Origin: Burkholderiales bacterium | GTDB lineage: Bacteria; Pseudomonadota; Gammaproteobacteria; Burkholderiales; Burkholderiaceae_C | Assembly: GCA_013044035.1 (NCBI GenBank) | Contig: JABEVE010000055.1 | Coordinates: forward strand, 1 to 64,000 | Direction of reading: 5' to 3' | Length of the DNA: 64,000 bases | Part shown: one piece after another, positions 29,212 to 38,790 of the stretch | How positions within the stretch are numbered: the stretch's first letter is position 1 | Layout of the letters: each line of letters opens with the position of its first letter | Notes under the pieces: generated by a model | The model's database searches: none | What the model was told of the DNA's origin: nothing | What the model saw: only the letters and a program-made list of their open reading frames with translations | Position numbers and translations under genes: made by a program

Positions 29212-29922
29212 TGAGCATACCCTCCAGCCAGGCGCGGGCCATGCCGGAGCCGCCGTCGCCGCCCACGCTGGCCGCCGCGGATCGCCTCGAGGCGCCGCCT
29301 CGCAACGGCCCCTTGCCGCCCGACGCGCGCATGCGCGATGTGCTCGAAGAATACCGAGCGCGAGTGTCCATCCTGAAAAAAGGCTACGCGCAGGAGCGCT
29401 ACCGCATCGAGCAGCTCGGCCGCAGCCTGCTCGGTGACCTTGAGGTGCGCTCCGTCACATCGGTCGACATCGCGACCTACCGCGACCGTCGCCTGCAGGA
29501 AGTCAACGCGAAGACCGGCAAGACGATCTCGGCGGCGACGGTGCGGCTCGAGATGTCGCTGCTGTCCGCCATCTTCGACGTCGCCCGAATCGAGTGGGGC
29601 GTCGCCGGCGACAACCCGGTGGCCAAGGTCCGCAAACCAAAGACGCCGCCGGGCCGCGACCGGCGGCTGACGGCCCGCGAAGAACGCCTGATCCTGCGCT
29701 ACTGCAACGAGTACCGCAACGCCGAGTTGCTGTCGATCGTCATCGTCGCCCTAGAGACGGCCATGCGCCAGGGCGAGATCCTGGGCCTGCGTTGGGAGCA
29801 CATCAACACGCGATCGCGCATTGCGCACCTGCCCGAGACGAAGAACGGCAGCAAGCGCGACGTGCCGCTCTCGGTCAAAGCCCGCGACGCCATCACCCGC
29901 ATGGGCGTCAAGGCCAGCGGGC
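29211..29922 (+). pseudogene. rci: Shufflon recombinase Rci, N-terminal part (interrupted by insertion)
   Basis: 'VDIATYRDRRLQEVNAKTGKTISAATVRLEMSLLSAIFDVARIEWG...ALETAMRQGEILGLRWEHINTR..AHLPETKNGSKRDVPLS'; coding continues at 47578. Confidence 0.85.
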
Positions 29923-29960
29923 GAGGCGTTCTACTAAAGTGTTGCGCTTTGGCGCGCCAC
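29923..29960 (+). repeat. Left terminal inverted repeat
   Basis: GAGGCGTTCTACTAAAGTGTTGCGCTTTGGCGCGCCAC, 34/38 identical to the complement of 47540-47577. Confidence 0.9.
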
Positions 29961-29964
29961 GATA

Positions 29965-29994
29965 GACTCCCTGTTCAGTGATGAACGGGGAGTC
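29965..29994 (+). promoter_or_regulatory. Stem-loop directly upstream of the transposase start
   Basis: GACTCCCtGTTCA-gtga-TGAACgGGGAGTC, 13-bp stem with one G-U. Confidence 0.6.
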
Positions 29995-29999
29995 ATTGT

Positions 30000-31721
30000 T
30001 TGGAAAAGTACCGTCGCCTACCGTCGCCGGCGGATGGCATTGAATTTCATTTTTGCCGCAACGTGGCATGTGCCAACTTCGGCCAGCCTCCGTCGCCGGG
30101 GCCGAAGTGGGCCAAGTCCACCATCGCTGACACTTATCGGCTTTCCGGCGGCAAAAGTTCGACGATTGTCTTGATCTGCAAGCTCTGCGGCACCAGCGTT
30201 CCCGTCAAGAGCAATGCGGCGCTTGCCGAGGAACTGAATCGTCTGTGGTCCCCATTGACCGAGAAGTCGGTACACTGCCCGACCGTTGGTTGCCTCGGAG
30301 GATCAATTCGCCGACACGGCACAACGCAGGCCGGTCAAGCCCGTTACCGGTGCCTGTCCTGTGGCAAAACCTTCACGCTCCGCAAGCGCGTTCCGAGACG
30401 ATCGCGCCGACCAGGGCTGGACGCGCAGATCCTGACCCTGTTGACGAACAAGGTCCCCATGCGACGGATCTGCGAGGCCGCAGACGTCGGCCCGGCAGTG
30501 CTCTACAACCAGATCGATCGCTGTCACGAACTGGCGGTTCGCTTCGCCGCGCGTCACGAACGGAGGCTCCTGTCGCCCGAGGGGGCTCCGGCCCGGGTGT
30601 ACCTTGCGGTCGACCGGCAGGAGCACATCTTCAACTGGGGATCGAGCCTGGATCGGCGCAATGTCGTGCTGCGCACCGTCGCTTCCTCGGATAACAACAC
30701 CGGCTACGTCTTCGGCGCGCATCTCGACTTCGACCCCAACCTGGAACCCGAGACAGTTGAGCGCCAAGCCATCCTCGCCGGCGACTATGACCGACCGTAT
30801 CCGTTTCGCAAATTCGCCCGCGTCTGGCTGCAGCAGGAATACACAGATGCCTTCCACACGCTTCGTCGGCTGCGCAAACGGCAGCAAGGATCCGGCTCCA
30901 TGGTTGCCGACCTCGCACAGACATACCGAGACGCTGACTCCACTGACGCCCAAGATGCAGTCGACCAACGGCTTCCCTCCCTGGGCATGCAGGTGCACTC
31001 CGAGTACACGCTGTACGCCCATTTCTGGTTCCTCGCTCGACTGCTGCGGCACGTCGAGAAGATTCGGGTCTTTATGGACCTAGACACGGGCATGCGGGCG
31101 GCGTGCCTTGGCGCCTTCGCGCAGCGTGTCCAGGCGCGCACGATCGATGTCTTCTTCGTGCGGATCCGCAAGGATCTGACCGTCTCCCAGAAGAAGACGC
31201 TGAAGTCCGCTGCGGAACACCGGCTGCGCGTCAAGATGCAGGAGATGGGATCCGCTGACCGCGGCGCAGCGATCCAGGCCGTCATGGAGGATCGGCTCCG
31301 CGAGATGATCGCCGTCGGTGATCAAGGCGACCGTTGGTTGCTCCACCCGTTTCCCGATATGAGCGAACCTGAGAAGGCCGTCTGCCATCTCACGCCGCGC
31401 GACGGCTACGACACGGGCCATCTGGCCGCGCTCTATCGCAAGGCCAGCCTGCATTCGATCGACAAGTTCTTCATGCAGGTACGGCGGCGCCTGAGCGTAC
31501 TGGAGCGACCGGTTCGATCTGCCAATGCCGCTCGGGTGTGGCACGGCTATTCCGCATACAACCCGGCCGTCGCCGCCCGGCTTCTAGATCTGTTTCGTAT
31601 CGTGCACAACTATGTCCTGATCGGCCAGGACGGCCGCACTCCGGCGATGCGTCTGGGGCTGGCCTCAGGCCCCTATCGGGTTGAAGAACTCCTCTCCCTG
31701 CGCGACGTCGGGAAGGAGTGA
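30000..31721 (+). CDS. IS1/IS1595-like transposase with N-terminal zinc ribbon (573 aa)
   Basis: 'CPTVGCLGGSIRRHGTTQAGQARYRCLSCGKTFTLRKR' and acidic-residue motifs 'YLAVDRQEH', 'IRVFMDLDTGMRAACLGAF'; adjacent to left IR; TTG start. Confidence 0.65.
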   Translation: MEKYRRLPSPADGIEFHFCRNVACANFGQPPSPGPKWAKSTIADTYRLSGGKSSTIVLICKLCGTSVPVKSNAALAEELNRLWSPLTEKSVHCPTVGCLGGSIRRHGTTQAGQARYRCLSCGKTFTLRKRVPRRSRRPGLDAQILTLLTNKVPMRRICEAADVGPAVLYNQIDRCHELAVRFAARHERRLLSPEGAPARVYLAVDRQEHIFNWGSSLDRRNVVLRTVASSDNNTGYVFGAHLDFDPNLEPETVERQAILAGDYDRPYPFRKFARVWLQQEYTDAFHTLRRLRKRQQGSGSMVADLAQTYRDADSTDAQDAVDQRLPSLGMQVHSEYTLYAHFWFLARLLRHVEKIRVFMDLDTGMRAACLGAFAQRVQARTIDVFFVRIRKDLTVSQKKTLKSAAEHRLRVKMQEMGSADRGAAIQAVMEDRLREMIAVGDQGDRWLLHPFPDMSEPEKAVCHLTPRDGYDTGHLAALYRKASLHSIDKFFMQVRRRLSVLERPVRSANAARVWHGYSAYNPAVAARLLDLFRIVHNYVLIGQDGRTPAMRLGLASGPYRVEELLSLRDVGKE

Positions 31722-32578
31722 GTCTTGAGCAATTCGGTTTCGAGCAGGTGCAGCTTGGGATGCAAGTGGGCAATGTTTGGGCCCAGTGCCATGGATTCCA
31801 GGAAGTAGGGAACTAGACACTCTCGCACGTCGGCGCGCCAGCGCCAATGGCCCTTGATATTCTCCATGCCGAACTCGAGAGCGATCACCTCCTGCTGTTC
31901 GGTCGACAGATCGGCGCGCGGTACGAGCGTCACGCGCACGCGCTGATTCCACTGCATATCGTCCTGCGCTGCCTTCGGCGCAGGATTTTCCGTAGGCACC
32001 GTCTTGCGGATTCGCTGCAGCACGAGATCGATGAAGTCATCGTACTTGCTGTCGAAGGCGCGTACGTGCCAGCGGGCTCCGGCGAACACCAGGGTGTGCG
32101 GCCATACCTCGCGGTCCGTCGCCTGGCGCGTCTGCAGCGACTGGTAGACGATCCGCAGACCGGTTCCCTGGCGCAATGCGCGCGTCACGTCCTTGAGGGT
32201 GGACGGGTCTACACGGCCGATCGGCGCAGGAATCAACTCAACGTGGACACCATCACCGACGGTCGGTGCGACTGCGGACTCGAAGCCGTCCGCGCCTTCG
32301 GCCGCCTCCCGCGACACGCGCAGCAGGGCAAGGTACTCCTCAGCGGTGCCGGAGGTCAGTCTCGGCCGGAATTTCCTGCCCGGACGGTACGAGCGATGCG
32401 ACAAGTCGTAATCCAGATTGCCGGGGAACTGTTTGCGGTACAGGCCGAAGTCTTTCGTCACATGGTTTTCGGTGACCCCAAAGGCCTTAGCCACGCGCGG
32501 TCGGTCGATCGCCCCTTCCCAGAAGACAACCGACTCGATGAAGCGAAGGCGTTGGCGCTGCGAGAATGCAACTTCCAT
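31673..32578 (-). CDS. WYL-domain transcriptional regulator (BrxR/CapW-like)
   Basis: wHTH 'RQRLRFIESVVFWEGAIDRPRVAKAFGVTENHVTKDFGLYRKQFPGNLDYD' and WYL-like 'WPHTLVFAGARWHVRAFDSKYDDFIDLVLQRI'. Confidence 0.8.
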   Translation of the reverse strand: MEVAFSQRQRLRFIESVVFWEGAIDRPRVAKAFGVTENHVTKDFGLYRKQFPGNLDYDLSHRSYRPGRKFRPRLTSGTAEEYLALLRVSREAAEGADGFESAVAPTVGDGVHVELIPAPIGRVDPSTLKDVTRALRQGTGLRIVYQSLQTRQATDREVWPHTLVFAGARWHVRAFDSKYDDFIDLVLQRIRKTVPTENPAPKAAQDDMQWNQRVRVTLVPRADLSTEQQEVIALEFGMENIKGHWRWRADVRECLVPYFLESMALGPNIAHLHPKLHLLETELLKTHSFPTSRRERSSSTR

Positions 32579-32696
32579 GTTCATTCCTATGTCATACATA
32601 AAAAGCAGTCGTCACTATATTTCATTGCCTCAAATTTTTCAAAGGTAGCATGCAAAAGCATTGACACTGCTACGCCGAGTGGACGAGAATGCATAC

Positions 32697-35600
32697 ATGC
32701 TCGCCGCACACAGCACATCCGGTCTACAGTCCTGGCTCGACGCCCTCGGCTACGCCGAGGCTGGGCTGGATCTCTTGACCTCGGTTGACGCTGTCTCGGC
32801 AGAAGAGGCCTTCGCTCCGGAGCTGCTGGCATTGCTCGATGGCAGCATTGATCCAGCAATCGGTGCGGTCGCTGCCGTTGACCACACCCCGACCGTTTGC
32901 TTCGTGGCGCTGGACCCTAATGCCCCCGGTCAGGCAGACCGCATCGCGGCAATCCGGCGGGCGGTGTGGAACCAGAATCTGGTCTGTCTGGTACTCGCGG
33001 TCACTCCCGATACGGCCTATCCGTATCCGGTGGCTCCCGATCTCGCGGCAGCCCAACCCATCCAGCGTGGCGACACCAATGCGGCCACGGCCTACGGCTA
33101 CAGGGGGCTTGCTGCCGGTGCCCTGCTTGAAGAACACCCGGACTGGTTCGATCGCAAGCACCGCGTGGATCGACGGTTACTGCGCAACCTCGACGAAGCC
33201 GTCGTTGCCCTCAAGAGACCCGACGAGAGCAAACTGCGCGCACAGTACCTGCTTGGACAGAGTCTGTTTATCGCCTATCTCGAGCACCGTGGAATCGCAG
33301 GAGGGGACTATCGTCGCAAGCACTGCGTGGATACGCTCTTGGCGCTTGTTCGTGCCCGCAATCGTGAGCGGCTGGAGCATTACATCGCCTGTCTGAAGGA
33401 GAGCTTCAACGGCGACATCCTTGCGCCAGAGATCGTGGGTCTAGCGGGGTGGTCGGATCTGGACGACAACGGCCTTGCAGTGATCGCAGATTTCCTGTCG
33501 CACACAGATATATCGACCGGACAGCAATCCCTGTGGGCCTACGATTTCCGCTACATCCCGGTGGAGTTGATTTCGGGGGTCTACGAGACATTCCTGGCCG
33601 ATGACAAACGCCTCGCAGGCGCCTACTACACGCCGCGCAACCTGGCAGCGTTTGCGGTGGATCAGGCGTTCGAGCACAGCGTTGACATCACCCGCGAGGT
33701 CGTTTACGACGGAGCCTGCGGGTCGGGCATCCTGTTGGTGACGGCCTTCCGACGCATGGTGCACGCGGCCGACGCGGCCGCCGGAACGCCACTGACGTTC
33801 GCCCAACGCTGCCAGTTGCTCCTGGGGCATATCCGCGGAGGCGACATCAATCCCGCGGCGTGCATGGTCGCCGCGTTCAGTCTGTACCTCTCGCTGCTGG
33901 AAAACCTCCAACCCGCCGATCTGACACGGCTCGGCAACGGTGACCACGAGGCCAGATTACCGCACTTGCGCGATGCCATTCTGTGGAGTGGCGCCAGGCA
34001 AGGCGACTTCTTCGGCAATGACAGTGGCCCTCAGGACGCCACCATTTTCCTATCGAATCCACCATGGAAAGAGCCCAGGGGCGAGGACCAAGGGTTGGGT
34101 TACGAATCCTGGGCCGAGGACCCCGCACGGCGTTGGTTTCTTCCGCACCGGCAGATCGCCGCGGCGTTTGCGCATCGCGCCCTGGATGTCGTTCCTGACG
34201 GTGGCCGAGTCTGCCTGATCCTGCCTGCAAAGCTGTTCCTCTCGGCGACCAGTCAGAAGTTCGTTCTGGAATTCCTCTCTCGCTGCAATCTCAAGCGCGT
34301 GGTGTGTCTGGCCGATGTTCGACACATGCTGTTCTCCGAGGCGGTCCATCCCTGCGTGATCGTCCTGGCTGAGCGGATGAGCGATGAGCGGCAGGATGCG
34401 GGCAATCCGATGTTTGACTACTGGGTCCCGAAGGCGGACGTGAGCGTTGCCTATGGGCGATTGACCATCCACGGTTGCGATCGGCATCAACTGCCGGCTG
34501 GGCTGGTGGCGCGGAATAACCAGCTCCTGCGGACCTATCTTTGGGGTGGACCGCACGACCAAGCGTTGCTGCTGCGGTTGCGCGCGCTCGGGAGGTTGGA
34601 CGATATGGTGAGTCGAGGTCGCCGTTCGGAATCCAAGCCGCGCTGGATCGAGGGCAAGGGCTTTCACCATCTCGATCGAAACCGCGACGGCAAGGACGCT
34701 GGATTCCTGCGGCAGGTTCCTTTCCTCGACGCGAAACGCACACCGAGTTTGCCGGTTCTCGATCCACTGCTCCTCCAGGATTTGCCGCAGAAGTTCGCCG
34801 TCGTCGCGTCGTATGGCGCGCACAACGGCGAATTGTTCCGGGGCCCGCGCGTCATGATCAACGATGGCGTGGATTACGCGACCTACGAGGCGAAGGCGGT
34901 CTTTTCTCAGCGGACGTTCTCGTTCCAGAGTTCGATCGGTGCGTTCGCCGGTCCCGATACCGACGCGGATCTGCTTCGCTTTCTTGCCGTCTATCTGCGC
35001 TCGTCGCTTGCCCGATACCTGCTGCTGGTCAGTTCGTATGCGCTGACGGTCGAGCGCCAGCGGGTGTCGATGACCGAGTTGAAGGATCTGCCCTTCGTTC
35101 CGCCCGAGCAACATCCGGATCCCGCACGCGCCAAGCGGATCGTCGGGCAGATTGCCGCCAAATCCCGCGCGATGGAGAATATGGACGGACTGCAATCGGC
35201 CGAGATCTATGACGCGGAGAAGTCGGCGTTCGACCGATTGATCGCCGAATACTTCGGACTGAACTCGATCGATCAGGATGCCGTCGGCGAGGCCGTTCGG
35301 TACTTCATCCCGAGCATTCAACCCAGATGGGGTGATCTCGGGGAAAGCCCGTTGTTGCGCACGCTGAGCAGCGATGACCTTTTCGCCTATGCGTCAACGC
35401 TCAGCCGCGAACTCCGGGATCTCAGTGTCGGACTTGGCGGGGACGGCGCCGTTCGGGCTGAGGTGGTCGCGGAAAGCACCTCGCGCCGCGGCGCCATTGG
35501 CATTTGCAGGATCTTGCGCTCGGCGGGAGACGGCAGTACGCGGCGCGACGATGACCAGGTTGCGTCAGCCATCCGATGGCTGCGCCAGCAGCGGCTGATG

Positions 35601-35777
35601 CCTCTCGCTGCTGGCGAGAGCTTTCAGCTCGCCTCAGATTTTCTGTTTTTCTGCAACAACGAGATGTTCCTCGTCAAACCGCTGGTCGCGCGCTTCTGGC
35701 TGCGGGGACAGGCTCGGCGGGATGCGCTACGTGTGGTGCGCGCCGCTCGTCAATATGCGGGGAAAGGCACCGCATGA
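32697..35777 (+). CDS. N6-adenine DNA methyltransferase (large, type IIG/PglX-like architecture)
   Basis: Motif I 'VVYDGACGSGILLVTAF', motif IV 'LSNPPWKEP'; alternative TTG start at 32661. Confidence 0.8.
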   Translation: MLAAHSTSGLQSWLDALGYAEAGLDLLTSVDAVSAEEAFAPELLALLDGSIDPAIGAVAAVDHTPTVCFVALDPNAPGQADRIAAIRRAVWNQNLVCLVLAVTPDTAYPYPVAPDLAAAQPIQRGDTNAATAYGYRGLAAGALLEEHPDWFDRKHRVDRRLLRNLDEAVVALKRPDESKLRAQYLLGQSLFIAYLEHRGIAGGDYRRKHCVDTLLALVRARNRERLEHYIACLKESFNGDILAPEIVGLAGWSDLDDNGLAVIADFLSHTDISTGQQSLWAYDFRYIPVELISGVYETFLADDKRLAGAYYTPRNLAAFAVDQAFEHSVDITREVVYDGACGSGILLVTAFRRMVHAADAAAGTPLTFAQRCQLLLGHIRGGDINPAACMVAAFSLYLSLLENLQPADLTRLGNGDHEARLPHLRDAILWSGARQGDFFGNDSGPQDATIFLSNPPWKEPRGEDQGLGYESWAEDPARRWFLPHRQIAAAFAHRALDVVPDGGRVCLILPAKLFLSATSQKFVLEFLSRCNLKRVVCLADVRHMLFSEAVHPCVIVLAERMSDERQDAGNPMFDYWVPKADVSVAYGRLTIHGCDRHQLPAGLVARNNQLLRTYLWGGPHDQALLLRLRALGRLDDMVSRGRRSESKPRWIEGKGFHHLDRNRDGKDAGFLRQVPFLDAKRTPSLPVLDPLLLQDLPQKFAVVASYGAHNGELFRGPRVMINDGVDYATYEAKAVFSQRTFSFQSSIGAFAGPDTDADLLRFLAVYLRSSLARYLLLVSSYALTVERQRVSMTELKDLPFVPPEQHPDPARAKRIVGQIAAKSRAMENMDGLQSAEIYDAEKSAFDRLIAEYFGLNSIDQDAVGEAVRYFIPSIQPRWGDLGESPLLRTLSSDDLFAYASTLSRELRDLSVGLGGDGAVRAEVVAESTSRRGAIGICRILRSAGDGSTRRDDDQVASAIRWLRQQRLMPLAAGESFQLASDFLFFCNNEMFLVKPLVARFWLRGQARRDALRVVRAARQYAGKGTA

Positions 35778-36487
35778 CGCAACAGAAGGACCATCTAACC
35801 GAGGATTGGCTCAAGGGTTTTCCAGACACGGATCTCGGGGACGCGGTACGGCTCATGCAGGCGACATGGCAGCGGTTGAGGGCGGATTTTCCAGATGCCT
35901 GTGATCCCAACCTTTCCGAGCCCGAAATCACCGCAACCTTTTGCGATCATCTGTTCCCAGACGGCGAAAAAGCCGGTCTGAATGGCACCTTTCTTTACGA
36001 AGTGCGCAGGGCAAAGACCCATCCGGAAACCGGAAAACGCATTCAGCCGATTCGCACCGATATTGAATATCGGGACACAGCGATCACGTTCCCATCCGGA
36101 AGACGTCTGGCAGTGATCTTCGAGTTCAAGAAGCTCAAGAACAACGATACGAGTCGGACTGGATATGTCGGGAAAAAGGGGATGCAGCGCTTCCTGACCG
36201 GAGACTACAAGGACCACGCCGAGTATGTCGCGTTCATGGTCGGTCTGGTCCATGACGAGGCACAAGCAGCGATTGCAGCAATCGAGGCCCGTCTCAAGCG
36301 GGCTGGGACGCGCGATCTACTACACATCCGACCCGACGATTCCGGGCGGCATGTACTCAAGCCTTCGGCATGGTTTCCGGAATCCGTGCACTTCGATACA
36401 GTGCATTCGCGTACAACGCAGATCAACGCGGCGGAGCACAGCAAATTTTCCGATCTGGTGCTCTGCCATTTTTTTTTGGAGCATTAA
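35774..36487 (+). CDS. Putative PD-(D/E)xK-like nuclease partner protein
   Basis: 'IRTDIEYRDTAITFPSGRRLAVIFEFKKLKNND' resembles D-x(n)-ExK; ATGA overlap with MTase. Confidence 0.5.
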   Translation: MTQQKDHLTEDWLKGFPDTDLGDAVRLMQATWQRLRADFPDACDPNLSEPEITATFCDHLFPDGEKAGLNGTFLYEVRRAKTHPETGKRIQPIRTDIEYRDTAITFPSGRRLAVIFEFKKLKNNDTSRTGYVGKKGMQRFLTGDYKDHAEYVAFMVGLVHDEAQAAIAAIEARLKRAGTRDLLHIRPDDSGRHVLKPSAWFPESVHFDTVHSRTTQINAAEHSKFSDLVLCHFFLEH

Positions 36488-36664
36488 CGTCGGCTTTGAT
36501 GACAGTGGTTCTTGCTGCGCACGGTGCGAATGCCTGATAGCGCACTCATGGCTGGCGGGACAATCTGACGGAACCAGCGCACGTCGAAGTAACTGCCACC
36601 TGCTGAGCAGCCACGTGGGGGCGACGGCGCTGAATCAAACCTACGCACAGGCGGGTAGGTCAAG

Positions 36665-37378
36665 TCAACCCAACATCCCAAGCATTCCCGCCCGAACGAC
36701 CGCAGCGGTCTTATTCGGCGCGTGCAGTTTGATGATTGAATTGGCAATGTGGAAATTCGCAGTGCGCTCGGAGATGTTGAGGATGTCGGCGATCTCCGAT
36801 GCCGTTTTGCCATCCGCAGCCCATCGCAGCACCTCGATCTCCCTGTCGGTGAGCAGGACTGTCGCTGCGGGCATCAGTTTGGCCGTGAGGATGCGCGACA
36901 TCCCGAGATGCGCCATCTGCGTCAGCCAAGCCAGCTGGACCTCCTTGTCGCGCAGTTCGATCTCGGAGATCGGCTCCCCCGATCGCGACACGGACAACAT
37001 GCCCATCGTGCTGTTCACGTCCCGGCTGGATTGTGCCCAGCCAAAGCACAAGCCGAACGAGCGGGCTTCTTCCCAGAGATCGCGATTCGAGGCAAAGAAC
37101 GCGTCGGACCAAACGACGGGTTGCAGGGAACGCGTGCCATGGCGGACAGTCGGGTCGACTGCAACGTAGCCCTTCTCCTTGTACCGTTCCTCCCATGCAC
37201 GCGGGTAATTGGTCAGCAACACCACCTTGGGCCGGGAGACCGGTAGCGGCATGCGCAGCCCATAGGAGCAGTGGTCGAATCCGAGGGATTGGACGATCGA
37301 AACGACGACCTCGAACAACTGCACGTCACACGTGATCGTCTGCAACGCATGGAGTTGGTGTTCCTGCCATCCCTTCAT
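36665..37378 (-). CDS. LuxR-family autoinducer-binding regulator
   Basis: Autoinducer-domain features 'LGFDHCSYGLRMPLP' and C-terminal 'LTDREIEVLRWAADGKTASEIADILNISERTANFHIANSIIKL'. Confidence 0.9.
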   Translation of the reverse strand: MKGWQEHQLHALQTITCDVQLFEVVVSIVQSLGFDHCSYGLRMPLPVSRPKVVLLTNYPRAWEERYKEKGYVAVDPTVRHGTRSLQPVVWSDAFFASNRDLWEEARSFGLCFGWAQSSRDVNSTMGMLSVSRSGEPISEIELRDKEVQLAWLTQMAHLGMSRILTAKLMPAATVLLTDREIEVLRWAADGKTASEIADILNISERTANFHIANSIIKLHAPNKTAAVVRAGMLGMLG

Positions 37379-37410
37379 GGTCTTCTCCTGCAGACAGGCC
37401 TTGTGACGGA

Positions 37411-37426
37411 CTGTCATATTTGACAC
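37411..37426. promoter_or_regulatory. Putative lux box 1: CTGTCATATTTGACAC
   Basis: TGTCA-N4-TGACA palindrome, ends 62 bp upstream of 37489 ATG. Confidence 0.65.
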
Positions 37427-37488
37427 TAGCCCTGCACTGCGTCGTCCTGTAGCGTGTCCCTTTCGAACTTCGTCGAGGACGACAACCC

Positions 37489-37923
37489 ATGACGCACGCC
37501 ACTGTCACTCATGGGCCAGCGCTGGCCCGAGCACCCATGATGACCCTTTCAGATGACGGCTTGGTCCGTCTCACTCTGGAAAGTTTAAGGGCGAACCCAT
37601 TCATCCATCTGCTGTCCGGGTTGGATGAACCCGTTGCCTCCCCCCTTCAAGAAGGCGCGAGCCTGGATCAGATCTCCGGTTACACCGAATGGGTGAGCAC
37701 TACACCTCCAGTGATCACCCTGGGCTGGGACTGGTGGTTGGATGTTTCCGCGACGCCGATCATCTATATCCGCATTGGCTCCCCCCGGAGCAATGTGATG
37801 CTCATGGATGCGCAGCACCGCGACCTGGGCAGACGCAAAACCGATGCTGCGCTGGGGACGCTGATCTCAACATTGTCCTGGCAAGCTGCGGTCGCGAAGC
37901 ATATTGGTTCACGCTACGCATGA
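37489..37923 (+). CDS. DUF4902/RsaM-like quorum-sensing modulator
   Basis: 144 aa ORF between luxR and luxI genes, matching the Burkholderia-type LuxR-RsaM-LuxI arrangement. Confidence 0.6.
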   Translation: MTHATVTHGPALARAPMMTLSDDGLVRLTLESLRANPFIHLLSGLDEPVASPLQEGASLDQISGYTEWVSTTPPVITLGWDWWLDVSATPIIYIRIGSPRSNVMLMDAQHRDLGRRKTDAALGTLISTLSWQAAVAKHIGSRYA

Positions 37924-37927
37924 TGGC

Positions 37928-37943
37928 CTGTCAGTTCTGACAG
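37928..37943. promoter_or_regulatory. Putative lux box 2: CTGTCAGTTCTGACAG
   Basis: Perfect 7-bp-arm palindrome, ends 63 bp upstream of luxI ATG (38007). Confidence 0.75.
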
Positions 37944-38006
37944 TTACGCGCCTGCTGTGGCGCCGGTTCAATCCGTCTCCAAGTGTTCGAGCCAATTGGA
38001 GGTGGT

Positions 38007-38585
38007 ATGCAGATCGTGTCAGGATCCACAGCACAACTTCATCCAGGCTTGCACGCAAGCGTTGGACGCTATCGCCACCAAGTATTTGTCGAGAAGCTCG
38101 GCTGGGACGTGCCCTCGCAAGAGGACATTGAAGCCGATCAGTTCGATCGCCCGGACACTATCTATATCGTTGGCCGGGATGATCAGGGGCATGTCTGTGG
38201 CTGCGCTCGGCTACTGCCCACCACCCGACCCTACCTGCTGGGCGAGGTTTTCCCTCAACTGTTGAATGGCCTTGCGCCACCTGCATCCCCGGATGTCTGG
38301 GAGTTGTCGCGCTTCGCGGCCACGGATTTCAACAGCCAAGCCACGTCAGCGCTGGGGAGGATGTCCTCGGAAGCGGCGATTGCATTGATGCGTGCGTCCA
38401 TTGTCTGCGCTGCGGAGCAAGGGGCAAAGCGGTTGATCATGGTGACCAATCTTGGGGTGGAAAGATTGTTGCGAAGGGCGGGTTTTGAAGCGCATCGCGC
38501 AGGGCCGCCTATGGTTATCGATGGGCATCCCATTTTTGCGTGTTGGGTTTTCTGGCCTGAAAATGCAGCGCCGATCAATTGTTGA
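38007..38585 (+). CDS. LuxI-family acyl-homoserine-lactone synthase
   Basis: 'RYRHQVFVEKLGWDVP...EADQFDRPDTIYIVGRD..GHVCGCARLLPTTRPYLLGEVFP...VWELSRFAA'. Confidence 0.93.
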   Translation: MQIVSGSTAQLHPGLHASVGRYRHQVFVEKLGWDVPSQEDIEADQFDRPDTIYIVGRDDQGHVCGCARLLPTTRPYLLGEVFPQLLNGLAPPASPDVWELSRFAATDFNSQATSALGRMSSEAAIALMRASIVCAAEQGAKRLIMVTNLGVERLLRRAGFEAHRAGPPMVIDGHPIFACWVFWPENAAPINC

Positions 38586-38790
38586 TTTGCAATTAATGGA
38601 TGAATAATAACAATTAATTTCCACCTCCAGTTAACTAATGGCCCTGGCAATATTGAAACTTCTTCGTGCAAATTGCTGGACTGCCAAGAAGTTCATCGCT
38701 TTTTACATGCCAGTGCCAGGCAAAGAATAAACTGATTCGTTATCCCTCGGATTAAACATTATTTAACACCATAGTCAGGGAGTTTAGTAA

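Noticed and set aside
36488-36664. Spacer between the nuclease-like gene and luxR as a possible IS remnant
   Set aside because: A minus-strand reading frame exists but I could not recognise a transposase motif.
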